DNA from: Neobacillus cucumis
GTDB lineage: Bacteria; Bacillota; Bacilli; Bacillales; Cytobacillaceae
Reading direction: 5' to 3'
Assembly: GCF_002860255.1 (NCBI RefSeq)
Contig: NZ_PGVE01000109.1
Coordinates: 1-41,851 of the forward strand
Length of the DNA: 41,851 bases
Numbering within the stretch: position 1 is the stretch's first letter; each line of letters begins with the position of its first letter. Shown here piece after piece: positions 16,469 to 25,093 of the stretch. The position numbers and the translations under genes are program-made. The notes beneath the pieces are model-generated. The model was not told where the DNA came from. It saw nothing but the letters and a program-made list of their open reading frames with translations, and did no database searches.

Positions 16469-16756
16469 TTACTTGCGTCTTGGCCTCATCCGAAATTCCC
16501 ACATGTTTCCATCAGCCCAACAGATTTTGGTTTGGGTATTACCCTGAATAGAATTCTGCCATCTAGATTTGCTGCAGTCTATTGAATGTTCGCCAGATTG
16601 ATTATTCTGATCACTTGATGGTGATTCTTCTGAGTGATTATGCCTTGGCGGCATTTCACTTGAAGACGAAGATGACTCATCCCGATGAATAGGGGTTCCA
16701 AACATAAAATCACCAAAGGCGCCTCGTCTTACATTTTCTCCTGCTAATTCACTCAT
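16469..16756 (-). CDS. Small Ser/Glu-rich hypothetical protein
   Basis: 95 residues. The middle is low-complexity (SSSSSSEMPPRHNHSEES, then Gln and Asn rich), followed by a more ordered end with RWQNS, two Cys and a basic tail RMRPRRK. Strong ribosome site AAGGAGG seven bases before the ATG supports real translation. Composition recalls small spore or coat-associated proteins of Bacillus, but I do not recognise it. Confidence 0.65.
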   Translation of the reverse strand: MSELAGENVRRGAFGDFMFGTPIHRDESSSSSSEMPPRHNHSEESPSSDQNNQSGEHSIDCSKSRWQNSIQGNTQTKICWADGNMWEFRMRPRRK

Positions 16757-16917
16757 TTTGTTGCACCTCCTTACAAGCTAGAAAAGAAAGTACCCAATTC
16801 AAAAGATAAAAAATGTTTGTCTGCCTACTTCACTCTTCTCATTTCAATTTACGTACCAAAGATTGTCCATGTTTGGGACAAAAGCCTAAAACATGAAAAA
16901 AAGGTGACATTAGTGTA

Positions 16918-16936
16918 AATGGTGCCTGACACCATT
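16918..16936. repeat. Dispersed palindrome, copy 1
   Basis: AATGGTG-CCTGA-CACCATT. A near-identical copy in opposite orientation lies at 30665-30683. This type of GGTGCCTGACACC palindrome is scattered in many Bacillaceae genomes (from memory). The surrounding 16757-17071 holds no gene. Confidence 0.7.
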
Positions 16937-17071
16937 ACTACTATTCTCACAGTTATTAGTTTAAGTTTTTCTTGAAAATGGGGTAATTAGTTGAAACTTA
17001 TTGGTAATGGATAGCGTCTAATGAATTGCCTCTTTTTGGTAATATAGGTTAATTATAGGGAGGTTGATGGG

Positions 17072-17929
17072 GTGAGGGGTATAAAATTTATTAAAAGAAT
17101 GTTGCTATTAATCCTGCAATGTGCGGTTGGTGTGGAAGTTCTTGCCCTCATTGCTGTTTTTCCAGTTTTATTTGAGAATTTATCCTTCAATCTAAGTGAA
17201 TACCTGAGGGCAATTTATGAGTTAAATGTTAGAATTATAACTTTTGATCATTTTTTAACAGCAGATGGACAGAGTTCGCTGTTTCCCGTTATTTTTTATA
17301 AATACTTTGATTCCATGAAAATGCTTGGATTAGGAGTCCTAGCAGCGAGTGTAATCGCATTTTTAGTTGCTTATCTATCATTAATACTTTTCAATAATAA
17401 AATTAAGTATATTAAAAATTTTATTGAAGTCGCAGAATCGATTCCTGATTTGATGCTGATTTTATTACTTCAATTTATGGTCATTATGGTTTATAAAAAA
17501 ACAGGTATTAAACTGGCGCAGGTCGTGACCATCAGAGATGAGGCTATTCTTCTTCCAGTGATTAGTCTGAGTGTTCCGATTAGTCTTTACATAACAAAAG
17601 TACTGATTCACTATATTGAGGAGGAATTGGAGAAACCCTATGTCATTTTAGCGAGGGCAAAGGGATTTACATTTACGTATATCTTAAATGTACATGTACT
17701 AAGAAACATTGCCGAAGGCATGTTCGGCACTTCGAAAACGATATTCTGGTCGATGCTTTCCACACTATTAGTAATCGATTACCTATTTAACATGAACGGT
17801 TTACTGAGGATCATGTTAACTGGCAGGGATCCGTTTATGGTGGGATGTCTCCTTATTTTTGTCCCATTTTTCTTTCTGTTTAGGGTATATGAATGGGTAA
17901 GCTTTGAGGGTAGAAAGGATACTCAATAA
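17072..17929 (+). CDS. ABC transporter permease, DppB/OppB-like
   Basis: 285 residues, about six membrane segments, with the binding-protein-dependent permease signature near 205-225 (EKPYVILARAKGFTFTYIL, the EAA loop that docks an ATPase). It resembles the first permease of oligopeptide/nickel importers. Start GTG 17072 lies eight bases after GGGAGG. The next permease begins two bases after its stop, so both are one transcript. No ATPase or binding protein gene is near, so partners must be encoded elsewhere or the system is degraded. Confidence 0.85.
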   Translation: MRGIKFIKRMLLLILQCAVGVEVLALIAVFPVLFENLSFNLSEYLRAIYELNVRIITFDHFLTADGQSSLFPVIFYKYFDSMKMLGLGVLAASVIAFLVAYLSLILFNNKIKYIKNFIEVAESIPDLMLILLLQFMVIMVYKKTGIKLAQVVTIRDEAILLPVISLSVPISLYITKVLIHYIEEELEKPYVILARAKGFTFTYILNVHVLRNIAEGMFGTSKTIFWSMLSTLLVIDYLFNMNGLLRIMLTGRDPFMVGCLLIFVPFFFLFRVYEWVSFEGRKDTQ

Positions 17930-17930
17930 A

Positions 17931-18881
17931 ATGCTTAGATTTTTGCTGAAAAAGAAAAGGTTCCTATTTAGTGCCATTTTTTTAATTACCTTATTTACAC
18001 TAAGCATATTAAATACTGTATTAAATAATGGTGAAATTGCTCAAGTAAAATTTCATAGTGATAAAAAAGGGAATATTATTGATACTCCGACATATCCACC
18101 ATTTACAGTATTTTTATCTGGTACCGATCGATATGGTTATAGTTTAGGGCACACAATGGTCGAAGGTGCAAAGTGGACCATAGGGATTGTAATTATTGTT
18201 GTCATTTTTAGGATGCTCATATCCATTTTATTAAGTTCTTTCATATATTCATTAAATCATCGAATTTACAATAATATTAAAACTCTATTTGAGCCGATTT
18301 CAGTTGTACCGCAAACTATTATTGCTTATTTTATTTTACACAGTGTGTTATGGATGACGATCGATGGATTTAAGAATCCTTTTTGGGAGCGCGCCTTATT
18401 TGAAACTTTTATTTTAGTTATTATTGCCATCCCAACTTTAACCATTCATCTCTCCACTGAAATGAGGCTAGTCAACAATGAAACGTTCATTGAGGCTTCC
18501 AAAATCCTCGGATCTAATAAGCCATATATCTTTTTTAAACATATTATCCCTCACGTCTATGAAAAATGGATCCTATTATTTGGCCAGCAATTTATCCAAT
18601 CTTTGCAGCTGCTTGCACATCTTGGTTTTATGGAGCTTTTTTTTGGAGGAACATATGTACCTTATGGCGCTGCAGCAGATGAACCGCCACATTCTGTTTC
18701 GTATGAATGGTCCGGAGTAATCGGCGGAAATATCAGTTATCTTTATACGGATTCATGGATAATATTAGTGCCGATTGGCTTTTTTATCGTTACGGCTGTT
18801 AGTGTTGCGTTGATCAACGATTCCATTAAGGCTTATTTTCATAGCAAAACAATGGTTCAATTAAAGAAAAGTACAAATTAA
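17931..18881 (+). CDS. ABC transporter permease, DppC/OppC-like
   Basis: 316 residues from ATG 17931, preferred over an in-frame TTG at 17904 because AGAAAGGA lies about ten bases ahead. An N-terminal membrane helix is followed by an extracellular segment and the permease core; the EAA-type loop is ETFIEASKILGSNKPYIF. It is the second permease of the pair. A damaged copy of the same gene follows immediately, showing local duplication. Confidence 0.85.
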   Translation: MLRFLLKKKRFLFSAIFLITLFTLSILNTVLNNGEIAQVKFHSDKKGNIIDTPTYPPFTVFLSGTDRYGYSLGHTMVEGAKWTIGIVIIVVIFRMLISILLSSFIYSLNHRIYNNIKTLFEPISVVPQTIIAYFILHSVLWMTIDGFKNPFWERALFETFILVIIAIPTLTIHLSTEMRLVNNETFIEASKILGSNKPYIFFKHIIPHVYEKWILLFGQQFIQSLQLLAHLGFMELFFGGTYVPYGAAADEPPHSVSYEWSGVIGGNISYLYTDSWIILVPIGFFIVTAVSVALINDSIKAYFHSKTMVQLKKSTN

Positions 18882-18918
18882 GTTTTATTTGAACTGTCAA
18901 CAGAAGGGGATAGGTAAT

Positions 18919-19664
18919 ATGGCCTTTTTATTAAAAAGAAAACGATTCGTGATAAGTGCCCTATTTTTGGTCACATTAGTTACATGGAGTATCCTACACG
19001 CTGTCATATATAAAGATGGTATCCCACAAGTAAGATTTCATAGTGATGAAAAAGCAAATTCAGTCAAAGGCTCCATATCCGCCTTTGACTGAATTTGCAT
19101 TAGGCTCTGACCGTTATGGGTATGATCTTGGATATGTCATGATTGTGGGGGCAAAATGGACGATTGGTATCACTCTGATTGTCGTCATTTTTCGAATGCT
19201 ATTTTCCATTATCATTAGTTCGTTTATATACTCACTTAACAATAAAATTTTTAATATCATTAAAACGATATTTGATCCATTTTCGGTGGTGCCTCAGACC
19301 ATCATCGCTTATTTTATCCTGTTCAGGATTTTATGGATGCCTTCAGATGGATTTCATACGCCTTTTTGGCAACGAGCGGTATTTGAAACCTTTATACTTG
19401 TCATACTTGCCATCCCAAATGTAACGGTTCACATTTCAAGTGAAATGAGGCAAGTTGAGAAGGAATTATTTATTGAGGCATCAAAAACACTTGGCTCGAG
19501 TAAACCTTATATCTTTTTTAAACATATCCTCCCACATGTTTACGAAAAATGGATCCTTTTATATGGCCAGCAATTTATTACTAAATGATTCAATAAGGGC
19601 TTATTTTCAGTACAACACAAAGGTACATAAGAAGAATAACAAAAAGCTTAAATCGGTAAGCTAA
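18919..19664 (+). pseudogene. Broken tandem copy of the DppC-like permease
   Basis: Starts MAFLLKRKRFVISALF after AAGGGGA and tracks the upstream permease closely. The frame breaks near 19070 within a perfect inverted repeat, resumes in the next frame (PYPPLTEFALGSDRYGYDLG to GQQFI at about 19580), then jumps from GQQFI straight to LLNDSIRAYF, losing roughly 70 codons that carry the last membrane helices. At least two inactivating events make it non-functional. Confidence 0.9.
19054..19098. repeat. Perfect 17-bp inverted repeat at the pseudogene frameshift
   Basis: GCAAATTCAGTCAAAGG (19054-19070) and its exact reverse complement (19082-19098) flank an 11-nt loop CTCCATATCCG. The right arm encodes the expected PLTEFA; the left arm departs from the paralogue and carries the frameshift. 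No T run, so not a terminator. Confidence 0.9.
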
Positions 19665-19739
19665 TTCTTCTTTTGTGGAAACTTCCAAGAATGCCAAAAG
19701 AATTGTAGTTAACACTATAATAAAAAGGAGTGCTTGAAC

Positions 19740-20492
19740 TTGAAACAGACACTCGATTCTAAAGTACTTTCTGTCTTGGAAGATAAGATCCAATTAATTA
19801 AAACAGATAAAGGTGCCATCTATTTGGTAGGCCCCATCCGTTTACCTGTCAATTTGTATGGAGAAACAGTTGTTTTTAAATGGTACTGTTGGCTTAATTG
19901 TGATGAAGTAACAGAGGATTTTCAAAGAATTATTGAAAAATTATCTTCAGTAAACTTGGCTGAACTACAACAATCCAGCGTTTTGGCATATGGAGACTTT
20001 GAATATGGAGACGATGCCATTATTCGTTTTCATTCCATCTGCCACACAGGAGATATTTTTGGAAGTAAGCGATGTGATTGCGGCTTCCAATTAAAGCAAT
20101 CCATGAAAATGATTGTTGAACATGGGACGGGTGCATTATTTTATCTTGCAAACCATGAAGGTAGAGGAATCGGTCTATTTAGTAAGGCCATGGCTTATAT
20201 TTTGCAAGAGAATGGCTATGACACCGTGGAGGCAAATGAAGCACTTGGCTTCGTTGATGATTCTAGAAATTATGGGGATGCTATTCGTGTCCTTAAAGCA
20301 TTACGACCGAAACCAGTCACCTTAATTACCAACAATCCTAAAAAGCTTAAGGCGTTAAAAGATGCAGGACTAGAGGTTTCAGGAAGAGAACCTCTATGGG
20401 GGGATATATCGGAATACAACGAGAAGTATTTGAAGACGAAAATCAATAAGTCTGGACACCTGAATGATGAGGGGACTTGTTGTAATGACTAA
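19740..20492 (+). CDS. ribA: GTP cyclohydrolase II-type protein
   Basis: 250 residues, stand-alone GTP cyclohydrolase II domain, which opens GTP to the first riboflavin intermediate. Zinc ligands Cys101, Cys112 and Cys114 are in CHTGDIFGSKRCDC; catalytic-loop HEGRGIGLFSK and the ITNNPKKLKAL segment are present. Usual Bacillus RibA is fused to DHBP synthase (RibB), so this is a separate copy; the canonical QEGRGIGL reads HEGRGIGL, and LGFVDDSRNYGDA departs somewhat from the usual DDRDYG. The start is TTG 19740, nine bases after AAGGAG, rather than TTG 19734. It may serve flavin supply or another GTP-derived product. Terminator follows. Confidence 0.85.
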   Translation: MKQTLDSKVLSVLEDKIQLIKTDKGAIYLVGPIRLPVNLYGETVVFKWYCWLNCDEVTEDFQRIIEKLSSVNLAELQQSSVLAYGDFEYGDDAIIRFHSICHTGDIFGSKRCDCGFQLKQSMKMIVEHGTGALFYLANHEGRGIGLFSKAMAYILQENGYDTVEANEALGFVDDSRNYGDAIRVLKALRPKPVTLITNNPKKLKALKDAGLEVSGREPLWGDISEYNEKYLKTKINKSGHLNDEGTCCND

Positions 20493-20522
20493 TGGATCAC
20501 TGTAAATAATTGAAATGCAGAG

Positions 20523-20554
20523 CTAATCTAGATTTAGATTAGTTCTTTTTTTTT
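20523..20554 (+). terminator. Terminator after ribA-like gene
   Basis: CTAATCTA / TAGATTAG with loop GATT, then a T-rich run. Confidence 0.85.
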
Positions 20555-20642
20555 GAAAACGATTACTATTTTTGGAGGATATTATAATTTTATATCGAAT
20601 TATAAAATTGTAATTTTATTCCATTTGAAAGAGGGCGAATAG

Positions 20643-21593
20643 ATGTCTCTTGATCTGCAAACCAAAGCGTTATTAGATTACTTAGCGTCTTTAGGTACTC
20701 CGCCATTAGAAACCTTAACACCACAGTTGGCAAGAAAAGCATTCCAGCTTCCTAGAGGAGAAATCGAACCAGTAGGAAAGGTGGAAGATCGTACCATACC
20801 GGGACCAGAGTGTGATATACCAGTTCGAGTCTATTACCCAAAAGAGCCTCAAACAAGTTTCCCAGCACTCATTTATTACCACGGCGGTGGCTGGGTGGTT
20901 GGCGATATAGAAACGCATGATAATATCTGCAGGGCTTTAACAAACCTCGCAAACTGTGTAACCATTTCTGTGGGTTATCGACTAGCTCCGGAACATAAAT
21001 TCCCTGCGGCAGTTTATGATTGCTTTACAGCTGTGGAATATGTGTTTGAACATGCGGAAGAGTTTCAAGTAGACCCAACAAGAATTGCTGTTGGAGGGGA
21101 TAGCGCCGGAGGGAATCTTGCTGCAGTCATCTCAAATCTTTCAAGAGACAAACAAAAGCCTCCTATTTGTTTTCAATTACTTCTTTATCCAGCGACTAAC
21201 ATATGGGGTGAGCCAACTCCATCGATGCTTGAGAATGCGGAAGGTTATTTTTTAACTAAAGGGACGATGGAATGGTTTCTTACCTGTTATTCCAATGGGG
21301 AAGAGGAGGATAAAGGTAATCCACTCTTAGCACCGATTTTTTATGAGAATTTCAGTGGACTGCCGCCTGCCCTTGTAATTACGGCAGAATATGATCCACT
21401 TCGGGACGAAGGGGAGCTTTATGCGAAAAAGCTAGAGGAAGCGGGTGTGAAGGTAGAGTTAGTCCGCTTTGATGGGACGATTCATGGATTCATGAGCATG
21501 GCTTCGGTTATTGCTCTAGGAAAAGCTGCGCTAGAAAAATCTGGCCAAGCTTTGAAAGCTGTTTTTTACCCAATAAAAAGCCCTATAAAATAA
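20643..21593 (+). CDS. Alpha/beta hydrolase, HSL-type esterase
   Basis: 316 residues. Carries the hormone-sensitive-lipase family hallmark HGGG (oxyanion hole, residues 80-83), nucleophile elbow GDSAGG with Ser154, an Asp in EYDPLRDEG and a His in IHGFM. No signal peptide, so a cytoplasmic carboxylesterase for short acyl esters. Substrate unknown. A terminator precedes and another follows, so it is transcribed alone. Confidence 0.92.
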   Translation: MSLDLQTKALLDYLASLGTPPLETLTPQLARKAFQLPRGEIEPVGKVEDRTIPGPECDIPVRVYYPKEPQTSFPALIYYHGGGWVVGDIETHDNICRALTNLANCVTISVGYRLAPEHKFPAAVYDCFTAVEYVFEHAEEFQVDPTRIAVGGDSAGGNLAAVISNLSRDKQKPPICFQLLLYPATNIWGEPTPSMLENAEGYFLTKGTMEWFLTCYSNGEEEDKGNPLLAPIFYENFSGLPPALVITAEYDPLRDEGELYAKKLEEAGVKVELVRFDGTIHGFMSMASVIALGKAALEKSGQALKAVFYPIKSPIK

Positions 21594-21604
21594 ATCACTC
21601 TATT

Positions 21605-21639
21605 AAAAAAACATATGCTTCGAATGCATATGTTTTTTT
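21605..21639. terminator. Bidirectional terminator after the esterase gene
   Basis: AAAAAACATATGC / GCATATGTTTTTT around TTCGAAT. Confidence 0.9.
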
Positions 21640-21656
21640 GAAAAAATTAAAATGTA

Positions 21657-22094
21657 GATTATGAGGAATTTCTTCAGCATGCCAAGGGAAAAGATGATTT
21701 TCCTGCGGTAGAAATCGATGAAAATCCAGCTGCTTACATTGAATTACACTAGTGGAACGACTTCCAATCCGAAAGGAGTAATGCTGACCCATCGTGGAAA
21801 TTACATGAATGCTGCTAATTTCATGTATCACCTGGGTGTAAAAAAGGATGATGTGTATCTTCATACCTTGCCAATGTTTCATACAAATGGCTGGAGCGGG
21901 GTATGGGCAATTACGGCAGCAGGTGGTACCCATGTCTGTTTACGAAGTCTCCATGCGTGGTTGCGTCTTTACTTTAATTTCCTTTGCTTTTGGATCGTTC
22001 ACAAGCAGAAGCGTTACCAAAAACAGCAACGGGTAAACTTCAAAAATATCGTCTGCGAGAAATGTATTGGAAAGGGTCTAAGAAGGTTAATTAA
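21657..22094 (+). pseudogene. Remnant of an acyl-CoA synthetase
   Basis: Three fragments of an AMP-binding enzyme are left in different frames. First DYEEFLQHAKGKDDFPAVE with no N-terminal half; then, after a one-base shift near 21740, the phosphate-binding loop YTSGTTSNPKGVMLTHR and on to GGTHVCLR; then, after a large internal deletion, the C-terminal LPKTATGKLQKYRLRE ending at 22092-22094. Lacking its start and its core, it cannot be functional. Confidence 0.92.
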
Positions 22095-22140
22095 GGTTTT
22101 ATCTAAGGTTCTGTTTACCGATATTGTTGTTTTTTATATT

Positions 22141-22273
22141 CTGTTGATTGGAGCGGAAGGCGCTCGACTCCTGCTGGAGTACGGGGCAGGGGAGACCCCA
22201 CAGGCGCTAATGCGCCAAGGAGGCTCCCCGGCACGCCCGCGGGTTTGCTGAGCGCCTGGAGCGAAATCAACAG
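22141..22273. repeat. Bacillaceae intergenic repeat, 133 bp
   Basis: Ends CTGTTGATT / AATCAACAG are inverted. The G+C-rich interior (GGAGCGGAAGGCGC, GACTCCTGC, GAGACCCCACAGGCG, AAGGAGGCTC, GCGCCTGGAGCG) matches a structured repeat I recall from many Bacillaceae genomes. It is far richer in G+C than its surroundings and lies directly after the synthetase remnant. Confidence 0.8.
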
Positions 22274-22295
22274 CCAAATATAACAGAGCCAATAT

Positions 22296-22337
22296 TAAAA
22301 AGGCAGTGATTTTCTAGAAAAATCACTGCCTTTTTCT
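22296..22337. terminator. Terminator, likely bidirectional
   Basis: AAAAAGGCAGTGATTTT and AAAATCACTGCCTTTTT around CTAGA; serves the minus-strand dioxygenase gene. Confidence 0.9.
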
Positions 22338-22339
22338 AT

Positions 22340-23317
22340 TTATTCTTTTATGAATTCTTTGGTGCTTCTGACAGTATCGATGGGGCGGACCAATCTTTCA
22401 ATTTGTTCACGTTTTGGCTCAAGGAATGGTGGTAAGGATAACTTTTCTCCAAGAGTTTCATAAGGTTCATCTCCCATAAATCCAGGACCGTCTGTCGCAA
22501 ATTCAAATAAAATTTGCGGGGCCACACGAGCATATAAGGAACCGAAGAAATACCGGTCAACAAATCCCGAAGTCTGGAAACCGAAGCCTTCTATCCTTCT
22601 TGTCCACTCATCCAATACAGATCGGTCCTCCACTCGAAAGGCCGCATGGTGAACAGTTCCAAAACCTTGCTGAGCAGGAGGAAGAATGGCATTATATTCG
22701 ACAACAACCTGTGCGCCATTCCCACCTTCACCGACTTCAAATAGATGGAAGGACTCTTCTTGGGCTATTTCTTTAAACATGAGGACTTTTTCCATCATTT
22801 CTTTAAAATAATCAAAGTTTGCCACACGGACAAAGATAGGTCCTAATCCTGTAATGGCATATTCCAATGGAATCGGTCCTTTTTTCCAAGGAGTACCACT
22901 TGCAACTCCTTCATTTTTTTCATCTGAAATTAATTGATAGTGTTGGTCATCAAAATCAACAAAGGATAATGTCTTTGTTCCAAACTGTTCTTTTATGCCA
23001 GTATGCTTGACTTCTAAGCGGTCGAATCGCTTTACCCAATATTCTAACGCAGCGTCACTTGGCACGCGGAAGGATGTTTTATAAATCTCATTTGTTCCAT
23101 GAACCCCTTTTGGAATCCCTGGAAAATCGAAAAACGTCATATCCGTACCAGGGCTTCCTGAATCATCTGCAAAAAATAGATGGTAAGTTTGGATATCATC
23201 TTGGTTAACGGTTTTCTTGACAAGACGCATTCCTAGTACATAAGTGAAAAATTGATAGTTTTTTTCGGCGCTGCTCGTTATGGCTGTAACATGGTGAATA
23301 CCTTTTAAATGATTCAT
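22340..23317 (-). CDS. Ring-cleaving dioxygenase of the VOC family, MhqO/MhqA-like
   Basis: 325 residues with two vicinal-oxygen-chelate modules (about 1-140 and 150-290). Metal-ligand candidates are His in GIHHVTA, His in VHHAAF and the Glu in ILFEFATDGPGF. Relatives in B. subtilis (MhqA, MhqE, MhqO) belong to the MhqR regulon and are thought to open hydroquinone-type rings. Ribosome site AGGAGTG lies seven bases before the ATG. The MhqR-like palindrome about 90 bases upstream supports quinone-inducible control. Exact substrate unknown. Confidence 0.9.
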   Translation of the reverse strand: MNHLKGIHHVTAITSSAEKNYQFFTYVLGMRLVKKTVNQDDIQTYHLFFADDSGSPGTDMTFFDFPGIPKGVHGTNEIYKTSFRVPSDAALEYWVKRFDRLEVKHTGIKEQFGTKTLSFVDFDDQHYQLISDEKNEGVASGTPWKKGPIPLEYAITGLGPIFVRVANFDYFKEMMEKVLMFKEIAQEESFHLFEVGEGGNGAQVVVEYNAILPPAQQGFGTVHHAAFRVEDRSVLDEWTRRIEGFGFQTSGFVDRYFFGSLYARVAPQILFEFATDGPGFMGDEPYETLGEKLSLPPFLEPKREQIERLVRPIDTVRSTKEFIKE

Positions 23318-23398
23318 ATCATTACACTCCTATATTTGTATTTAGTCATAATAATTCCAATTAAAAAATAAACCAAGCAGATAAATCTCAAAATAATT

Positions 23399-23416
23399 TA
23401 TCTTTAATTCGAGATA
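23399..23416. promoter_or_regulatory. MhqR-like operator
   Basis: TATCTTTAATTCGAGATA, whose right half matches the B. subtilis MhqR box (TATCTCGAATTCGAGATA, from memory) exactly and whose left half differs at two places. It lies upstream of the minus-strand dioxygenase gene. Confidence 0.65.
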
Positions 23417-23770
23417 AATTTATCATAAACATATCATTTTTGTCAAATTAAATCACCTTAACTAAATTTAGAATAACTTTACAGGGTCTAAAATATGCAA
23501 ATATAATCATTTTCCAAACGTTTGAAGTGTTAATTTTATGTAAATAGGTCTTATTGGAGGAGGGAACTGTTGAATGAAATTGTGACAATAATAGCCAATT
23601 CTAGACGGTAGAGATCTTTTTCTGTCGATAAAAAAGCTACCTTCCTTCACAAAGCTGTAACAGGTTGGCCGGAAAAAAGGAAAAAAACGGAGATAATAAA
23701 AGTATAAACAGTAAGAATTTACCTTTACGGACGAACAGTGGATAAAAATAATGAAAAGGGGAGGTAAACG
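23417..23770 (+). other. Leader region of glgC with a possible 13-codon ORF
   Basis: About 350 bases without a full gene. GGAGGAGGG (23556-23564) is an excellent ribosome site five bases before a TTG at 23570 that reads MNEIVTIIANSRR and stops at 23609-23611. A CAAACGTTTG palindrome is at 23515-23524. No riboswitch family recognised. Confidence 0.35.
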
Positions 23771-24964
23771 ATGAAAAAACAAAAGTGGATTGCATTACTG
23801 TTGGCTGGTGGTAAGGGAACAAGATTAAATCTTCTTACAAAAACACTTGTTAAACCCGCGGTACCTTTTGGCGGGAAGTATCGTATTATTGATTTTGCTC
23901 TAAGTAATTGCAGGAATTCAGGAATTGAATCAGTGGGGATTTTGACACAATATAGGCCGTATGAGCTTCATGCCCATCTTGGCCGCTGCAGTTATTGGGA
24001 TAATTATAACCGTTATGGAGGTCTTACGATTTTACCACCCTATTCAAGGAATGATTCAGGAGTAGAATGGTACGAAGGTACAGCCCACGCAGTATTCCAA
24101 AACATTGAGTTTATTGAACAATATGAACCAGATCATGTCTTAGTAGTTTCTGGAGACCAAATCTATAAAATGGATTATTCTTTGATGTTAGAACAGCATT
24201 TAGAAACACATGCTGATTGTACGATTTCCGTAGTGGAAGTTCCATGGGCAGAGGCCACCCGTTTTGGATTGATGAAGATTGATTCGAAAACTTTTCAAAT
24301 AACCAGTTTTGAAGAAAAACCCAAAAATCCGACATCTAACTTGGCATCGATGGGGATTTATATTTTTAATTGGCCAATTTTAAAAGAATATTTGTTACGT
24401 GAAGAACGAAAGGAATTTAGTCACAGGGATTTTGGCAAGGATATTATTCCATCCATGTTGTATGATGGTTTACAACTTTATGCTTATTGTTTTGATAAGT
24501 ATTGGAAGGATGTTGGAACTGTCCATAGTTATTGGAAAGCGAACTTGGATTTGTTAACAGGTGAAAAAAATATTTTTTTACAAGACCCAGAATGGAAAAT
24601 TCATACTGCCTACTATAATGAACCGCCCTTATATTTTGATGAACGGGCTAAGATGCATCAAAGCATTGTAAGCGAAGGCTGTGAGATTTATGGGACCGTA
24701 GAAAATTCAGTCTTGTTTAGCGGTGTAAAAGTAGGGAAAGGTTCTAGGATTATTAATGCTGTTATTTTGCCTCAGACTATTATTGGAGAGAATGTTTGGA
24801 TCGAAAATGCCGTGGTGGGAAGCCAAGCAAAGATTATGGATGGAGTCATAATCGTTTCAAAGAATGCAGATGCTCATTTAATGGTAGTTGGTCATAAAGA
24901 AATTGTTGACCCGGCAATACAAGACTTTACCGGTACAAACAAGGTAATTTCAGTTGTCTCTTAG
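23771..24964 (+). CDS. glgC: Glucose-1-phosphate adenylyltransferase
   Basis: Makes ADP-glucose from glucose-1-phosphate and ATP, the committed step of bacterial glycogen synthesis. 397 residues. N-terminal nucleotidyltransferase domain with LLAGGKGTRL, KYRIIDFALSNC, VLVVSGDQIYKMDY and FEEKP; C-terminal left-handed beta-helix of hexapeptide repeats (about 290-370). Strong ribosome site GGGGAGG. In most Bacillus genomes glgC sits in glgBCDAP; here neither glgB, glgD, glgA nor glgP follows and a terminator closes the transcript, so this is an orphan or second copy. Confidence 0.95.
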   Translation: MKKQKWIALLLAGGKGTRLNLLTKTLVKPAVPFGGKYRIIDFALSNCRNSGIESVGILTQYRPYELHAHLGRCSYWDNYNRYGGLTILPPYSRNDSGVEWYEGTAHAVFQNIEFIEQYEPDHVLVVSGDQIYKMDYSLMLEQHLETHADCTISVVEVPWAEATRFGLMKIDSKTFQITSFEEKPKNPTSNLASMGIYIFNWPILKEYLLREERKEFSHRDFGKDIIPSMLYDGLQLYAYCFDKYWKDVGTVHSYWKANLDLLTGEKNIFLQDPEWKIHTAYYNEPPLYFDERAKMHQSIVSEGCEIYGTVENSVLFSGVKVGKGSRIINAVILPQTIIGENVWIENAVVGSQAKIMDGVIIVSKNADAHLMVVGHKEIVDPAIQDFTGTNKVISVVS

Positions 24965-24971
24965 CTTTTAC

Positions 24972-25014
24972 AGAAGGTGTGTGACACAATATACACATAC
25001 CTTCTTTATTTTTT
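24972..25014 (+). terminator. Terminator after glgC
   Basis: AGAAGGTGTGTG (24972-24983) pairs with CACATACCTTCT with one G-U, followed by T-rich sequence. Confidence 0.75.
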
Positions 25015-25093
25015 TAAAATTAAAGAAATATTTTGTTTTTGGCTCGTAAAATGGTAAACTATTAAAAATAATCTTACTAGAGGAGTTAGCAAA

